Shown in pieces: positions 6,339 through 8,763 of a stretch of 8,763 bases of DNA. The notes under the pieces are model-generated. The model saw nothing but the letters and a program-made list of their open reading frames with translations, was not told the origin of the DNA and did not search any database. Where the stretch lies: NCBI GenBank assembly GCA_937907595.1, contig CALCXL010000498.1:1-8763 (forward strand), read 5' to 3'. The first letter of the stretch is position 1. Every line of letters begins with the position of its first letter. Made by a program: the position numbers and the translations under genes. The DNA comes from an uncultured Pseudomonadota bacterium (GTDB taxonomy: Bacteria; Myxococcota_A; UBA796; UBA9615).

Positions 6339-6923
6339 GGTCACGTCGTCTTGGGGCTCCGTGTCCACCTTGTCCTGCAGGCTGACGCCCGAGGCGTGGA
6401 TCTGGAACGTCTGGCCCTGCTTCTCCGGCAGCAGATCGGGGCGAGCGCTCTCCCCCTCGAAGTGCGCGGTGGTCTCGGGATCCAGCGGAATCTCCTGCAC
6501 CAGGCCCTGCACGCGGGCCCAGGAGCCGGCGCCGTCCTTGTCCACGGCGAAGTTGTGGTCCTTCATGGTCACGCGCAGCTGGCGGCCGCCGTCGGACATC
6601 ACCATCCAGCAGCCGGCCTTCTGGCATACGTCGACCACGGTGCCCTCCACCAGGACCTCCTTGCCGACGTACTGAGCGGGCGCGTTCAGGAAGTCCTTCA
6701 CCTTGACCGACGCGGTCAACGTGGGCTCCGTGCCGAAGTGGGTCCAGGTGATCTCCGAGACCTGCTTTGCGGCGCCGCCGGACTCCGTGCCGACGGGATC
6801 GCTCAGGGAGGGGACGGGCTCGACGCCGGCGGGGTTCGGCGCGGCCTGCTCGATCGCTCCACCGCTGCACGCGGCGAGGAAGGAGGACAGGGCCAGGGCC
6901 GAAAGGCTGATAGTGGGTCGCAT
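6330..6923 (-). CDS. DUF4920-type lipoprotein
   Basis: 197 residues. MRPTISLSALALSSFLAAC is a lipoprotein signal peptide with lipobox L16-A-A-C19. A low-complexity Pro/Ser/Gly/Glu tether (20-55) follows, then a compact beta-rich domain (about 70-165) with the hallmark C100-x4-C105-W-M in VVDVCQKAGCWMVM, preceded by YVGKEVLVEG and followed by RVTMKDHNFAV and ARVQGLVQE. This matches my memory of the DUF4920 family, small OB-fold-like exported proteins in which the two Cys and GCWM are conserved; the function is not established, and a metal-binding or redox role is only a guess. The start is fixed by GGAGAG six bases upstream and by the signal peptide; a longer frame to 7043 would put 40 Arg/Pro-rich residues ahead of the signal. 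It is convergent with the SDR gene and divergent from the kinase gene. Confidence 0.88.
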   Translation of the reverse strand: MRPTISLSALALSSFLAACSGGAIEQAAPNPAGVEPVPSLSDPVGTESGGAAKQVSEITWTHFGTEPTLTASVKVKDFLNAPAQYVGKEVLVEGTVVDVCQKAGCWMVMSDGGRQLRVTMKDHNFAVDKDGAGSWARVQGLVQEIPLDPETTAHFEGESARPDLLPEKQGQTFQIHASGVSLQDKVDTEPQDDVTQG

Positions 6924-6929
6924 CAGGGG

Positions 6930-6935
6930 CTCTCC
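6930..6935 (-). promoter_or_regulatory. Ribosome binding site of the DUF4920 lipoprotein
   Basis: GGAGAG on the minus strand, six bases before ATG 6923. It decides the start in favour of the lipoprotein signal peptide over the longer in-frame extension. Confidence 0.65.
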
Positions 6936-6966
6936 GTGCCGCTGTTTGGGCGGCGGGCCAACACCT

Positions 6967-7003
6967 ACCACAGATCTTTTCGATCGATCCCTGAATAAGA
7001 CCG
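6967..7003. promoter_or_regulatory. AT-richer patch in divergent gap, probable promoter region
   Basis: The 155-bp gap between the DUF4920 lipoprotein and kinase starts holds one clearly AT-richer patch, including AGATCTTTTCGATCGATC and CTGAATAAG. It contains the palindromes AGATCT (6972-6977) and TCGATCGA (6980-6987). Its position suits promoters for either or both genes, with room for untranslated leaders. I cannot assign reliable -35/-10 hexamers. Confidence 0.3.
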
Positions 7004-7065
7004 GTGCGTCGCGCGTCCAGGGTTCAGGCGGGCGCTCCCACACGCGCGCTCCCCTGCCTGAAACC

Positions 7066-7072
7066 GAAGGAG
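7066..7072 (+). promoter_or_regulatory. Ribosome binding site of the kinase gene
   Basis: GAAGGAG, six bases before GTG 7079: the strongest Shine-Dalgarno match in the window. It fixes a non-ATG start and so includes the N-terminal Cys4 motif in the protein. Confidence 0.8.
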
Positions 7073-7078
7073 CTGGTC

Positions 7079-8763
7079 GTGGCCAGACGCTACTGCAGTC
7101 GATGCCTTCAGACCTTCCCCCGGCGGGAGGATCCCAAGCGCTGCAAGCGCCCCTCCTGCCGCCGAACCCGGCCCGAGAGCGGCTGGTCCCGCTTCCTGGG
7201 GCTGGGCGACGTGATCGACGATCGCTACACCGTGCAGGAGATCCTGGGCGCCGGCGGGGCCGGCATCACCTACCGCTGCACCGAGCCCCGGCGCGGCGAC
7301 TCCGTGGCCGTCAAGGTCCTGCACGGCGACCGCCGCCACGGCGTTCTCGCCAACCGCCTGGCCATCGAGGGCGAGGTCCTCGAGCGGCTGGACCACCCCC
7401 ACATCGTCCCCTTCCGCGCCTTGCAGCTGGTGGGCGACGGCGACGCGTACCTGGTCACCCGACACATGGAGGGTGGCTCCCTGGACGCCTGGCTGCGGCG
7501 CCACGGCGCCATGCCCCCCCGCGCCACCGTGGTCCTGGCCCGGCAGCTGGCGCTGGCCCTGGACTACGTGCACGCCGGCGGCATCGTGCACCGCGACCTC
7601 AAGCCGGCCAACATCCTGCTCCAGGACGACCACCCCGCCACCCTGCACGTCCGGCTGGCCGACTTCGGCATCGCCCGGGTCTTTCGCACGGAGCGGCCCC
7701 TGCCGGAGCTGACCCGCACCGGCGCCTTCATCGGCACCCCCGAGTACGCGGCGCCCGAGCAGAAGCGGGGGGAGAAGGGCGTGGGCCCAGCCGCCGACGC
7801 CTTCGCCCTGGGCGCCCTGCTGCACGCGGTCGCCGGCGGCACGCCCCTGCACCGGCGGGAGGACCTGGCCGACTGGGACGAGTTCCGGTTCCGGGAGTGG
7901 AACCCCGAGGAGCGCCCGCGCCTGACCGACCTGGTGGAGGCGAAGGGCCGCGACCTGGCCGCCCTCAACCTGCTGGACGAGGTGATCGACGCGCTGATGC
8001 AGCCCGACGCCGCCGCCCGCATCGACATGGGCCACGCCGCCCTGCGCCTGGGCGCCCACCCCGACGACCTGGCGCCCCGGGACCTGCCCGCCTTCGCGCC
8101 CCCCAGCCTGGTCTCCTCGGCCGAGGGCCTGGGACCCGACGACATCGACGCCCTCCTGCCCGCCGACCTCAGCGCGCCCGCGGACGCCCGGTGGTTCGAC
8201 GAGCCCGCTCCCCAACCCATGCAGCACGAGGGCCCCACGATCCTCCTGCCGGAGACCCCCTCCCCCGCCAACGACCGCGGCCCGCGCGCCGACCTGCCCT
8301 TCCCCGTCGCCATCACCCGCAACGCGGCCTCGGACTGGGACGACGAGGACTTCGACTGGGCCCGACGTCGACGACGCGACCGCCTGCACGGGCTGCTGGC
8401 GATCGCCATCGCGCTGGCCCTGGGGTCCGCCCTGGCCTGGCCGGGCGGCCCGGGCGCCCTGCTGGAGCGGTCCCGCCTGGCCGAGCTGGCCGAGCCCCTG
8501 CAGGACCTCGCCGCGCGCCTGCGCCTGGACGCCGCCCAGAGCACCCCCGAGGCCCCACCCCGCGGCCGCATCGTGGAGGGGGAGCGTGAGGCCGAGCACG
8601 TGCTCACCAGCAGCCTGGCCCCCCTGCACGCGGCCCCCCGGGCGCCCGCCACCTCGTCGCGCCGCCCGACCGTTCGGGCGACGTCCTCCGAGCCCGAACG
8701 CGCCACCCACGCCCAGGACCCCCCGCGCAAGGATGCCCGGTCTGAGGACCCCTCCCCCGCCTC
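7079..8763 (+). CDS. Transmembrane Hanks-type Ser/Thr protein kinase with N-terminal zinc-ribbon-like motif (3' partial)
   Basis: 561 codons are visible with no stop; the gene runs off the window end. The start is GTG behind a strong GAAGGAG site. Residues 6-27 form a Cys4 knuckle pair (C6-x2-C9-x12-C22-x4-C27) like a zinc ribbon. The kinase domain spans about 50-320: Gly loop G57-A-G59-G-A-G62, VAVK with K79, helix-C E97, catalytic loop H171-R-D173-L-K-P-A-N178, D195-F-G, and GTPEYAAPEQ (219-228) with likely phospho-acceptors T212, T214 and T220. All catalytic residues are present, so it should be active. A Pro/Asp-rich linker, a five-Arg stop-transfer cluster (429-433) and a short hydrophobic segment (about 436-454) follow, giving a cytoplasmic kinase with an outward C-terminal part, mostly lost here. 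The visible outer part is Ala/Pro/Arg-rich with no recognised sensor domain. It is divergent from the DUF4920 lipoprotein gene; targets unknown. Confidence 0.93.
   Translation, partial: MARRYCSRCLQTFPRREDPKRCKRPSCRRTRPESGWSRFLGLGDVIDDRYTVQEILGAGGAGITYRCTEPRRGDSVAVKVLHGDRRHGVLANRLAIEGEVLERLDHPHIVPFRALQLVGDGDAYLVTRHMEGGSLDAWLRRHGAMPPRATVVLARQLALALDYVHAGGIVHRDLKPANILLQDDHPATLHVRLADFGIARVFRTERPLPELTRTGAFIGTPEYAAPEQKRGEKGVGPAADAFALGALLHAVAGGTPLHRREDLADWDEFRFREWNPEERPRLTDLVEAKGRDLAALNLLDEVIDALMQPDAAARIDMGHAALRLGAHPDDLAPRDLPAFAPPSLVSSAEGLGPDDIDALLPADLSAPADARWFDEPAPQPMQHEGPTILLPETPSPANDRGPRADLPFPVAITRNAASDWDDEDFDWARRRRRDRLHGLLAIAIALALGSALAWPGGPGALLERSRLAELAEPLQDLAARLRLDAAQSTPEAPPRGRIVEGEREAEHVLTSSLAPLHAAPRAPATSSRRPTVRATSSEPERATHAQDPPRKDARSEDPSPA

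Noticed and set aside
6703..8589. Long plus-strand frame overlapping the lipoprotein and the kinase
   Set aside because: It is out of frame with the kinase motifs and crosses the antisense of the DUF4920 gene; Arg/Pro/Gly-rich with no domain.
6965..8710. Long minus-strand open frame opposite the kinase gene
   Set aside because: Composition is a Gly/Val/Gln shadow; the plus-strand frame starting at 7079 carries every kinase motif and a strong ribosome site.
1..8763. tRNA, rRNA, CRISPR array, transposon ends or phage genes
   Set aside because: No cloverleaf-like segment, spaced direct repeats, transposase motifs or terminal inverted repeats seen on reading both strands; coding density is otherwise normal.

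Overview
The window is very GC-rich (well above 70% by eye), with codon third positions almost always G or C. It holds seven protein-coding genes, two of them cut by the window edges. I see no RNA genes, insertion sequences, CRISPR arrays or phage genes. Several features fit a Gram-negative, lipoprotein-rich, Myxococcota-like bacterium: a Hanks-type Ser/Thr kinase, a type IV pilin-like protein, a DUF4920-type lipoprotein and a HEAT-repeat/cyclophilin lipoprotein. That taxonomic guess is inference; no marker gene is present.

Layout. (1) 2-1432 (+): 3' part of an exported polysaccharide-deacetylase-like protein whose metal-site residues look degraded. (2) 1467-2663 (+): a winged-helix/nucleotidyltransferase-like protein whose two catalytic Asp positions read Pro and Gln. 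It ends in a six-residue acidic repeat and a basic tail. (3) 2626-3126 (-): a type IV pilin-like prepilin whose 3' end overlaps gene 2 by 38 bp, tail to tail. (4) 3347-5554 (+): a predicted lipoprotein with HEAT-like repeats and a C-terminal cyclophilin domain. (5) 5554-6297 (+): a classical short-chain dehydrogenase/reductase that shares one base with gene 4 (TGATG). (6) 6330-6923 (-): a DUF4920-type lipoprotein, convergent with gene 5 across a short GC hairpin. (7) 7079-8763 (+): a membrane Ser/Thr protein kinase with an N-terminal Cys4 zinc-ribbon-like motif, divergent from gene 6 and cut by the window end.

How they work together. Genes 1 and 2 are spaced closely enough to be one transcript. 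Genes 4 and 5 are almost certainly translationally coupled. Genes 3/4 and 6/7 are divergent pairs with short promoter-bearing gaps (220 and 155 bp). Most products are envelope-associated (exported, pilin-like, two lipoproteins, one membrane kinase), but the sequence does not show one shared pathway. I do not find a convincing new multi-gene system. The most unusual content is the side-by-side pair of apparently inactive enzyme relatives (genes 1 and 2) and the HEAT-cyclophilin lipoprotein coupled to a dehydrogenase.
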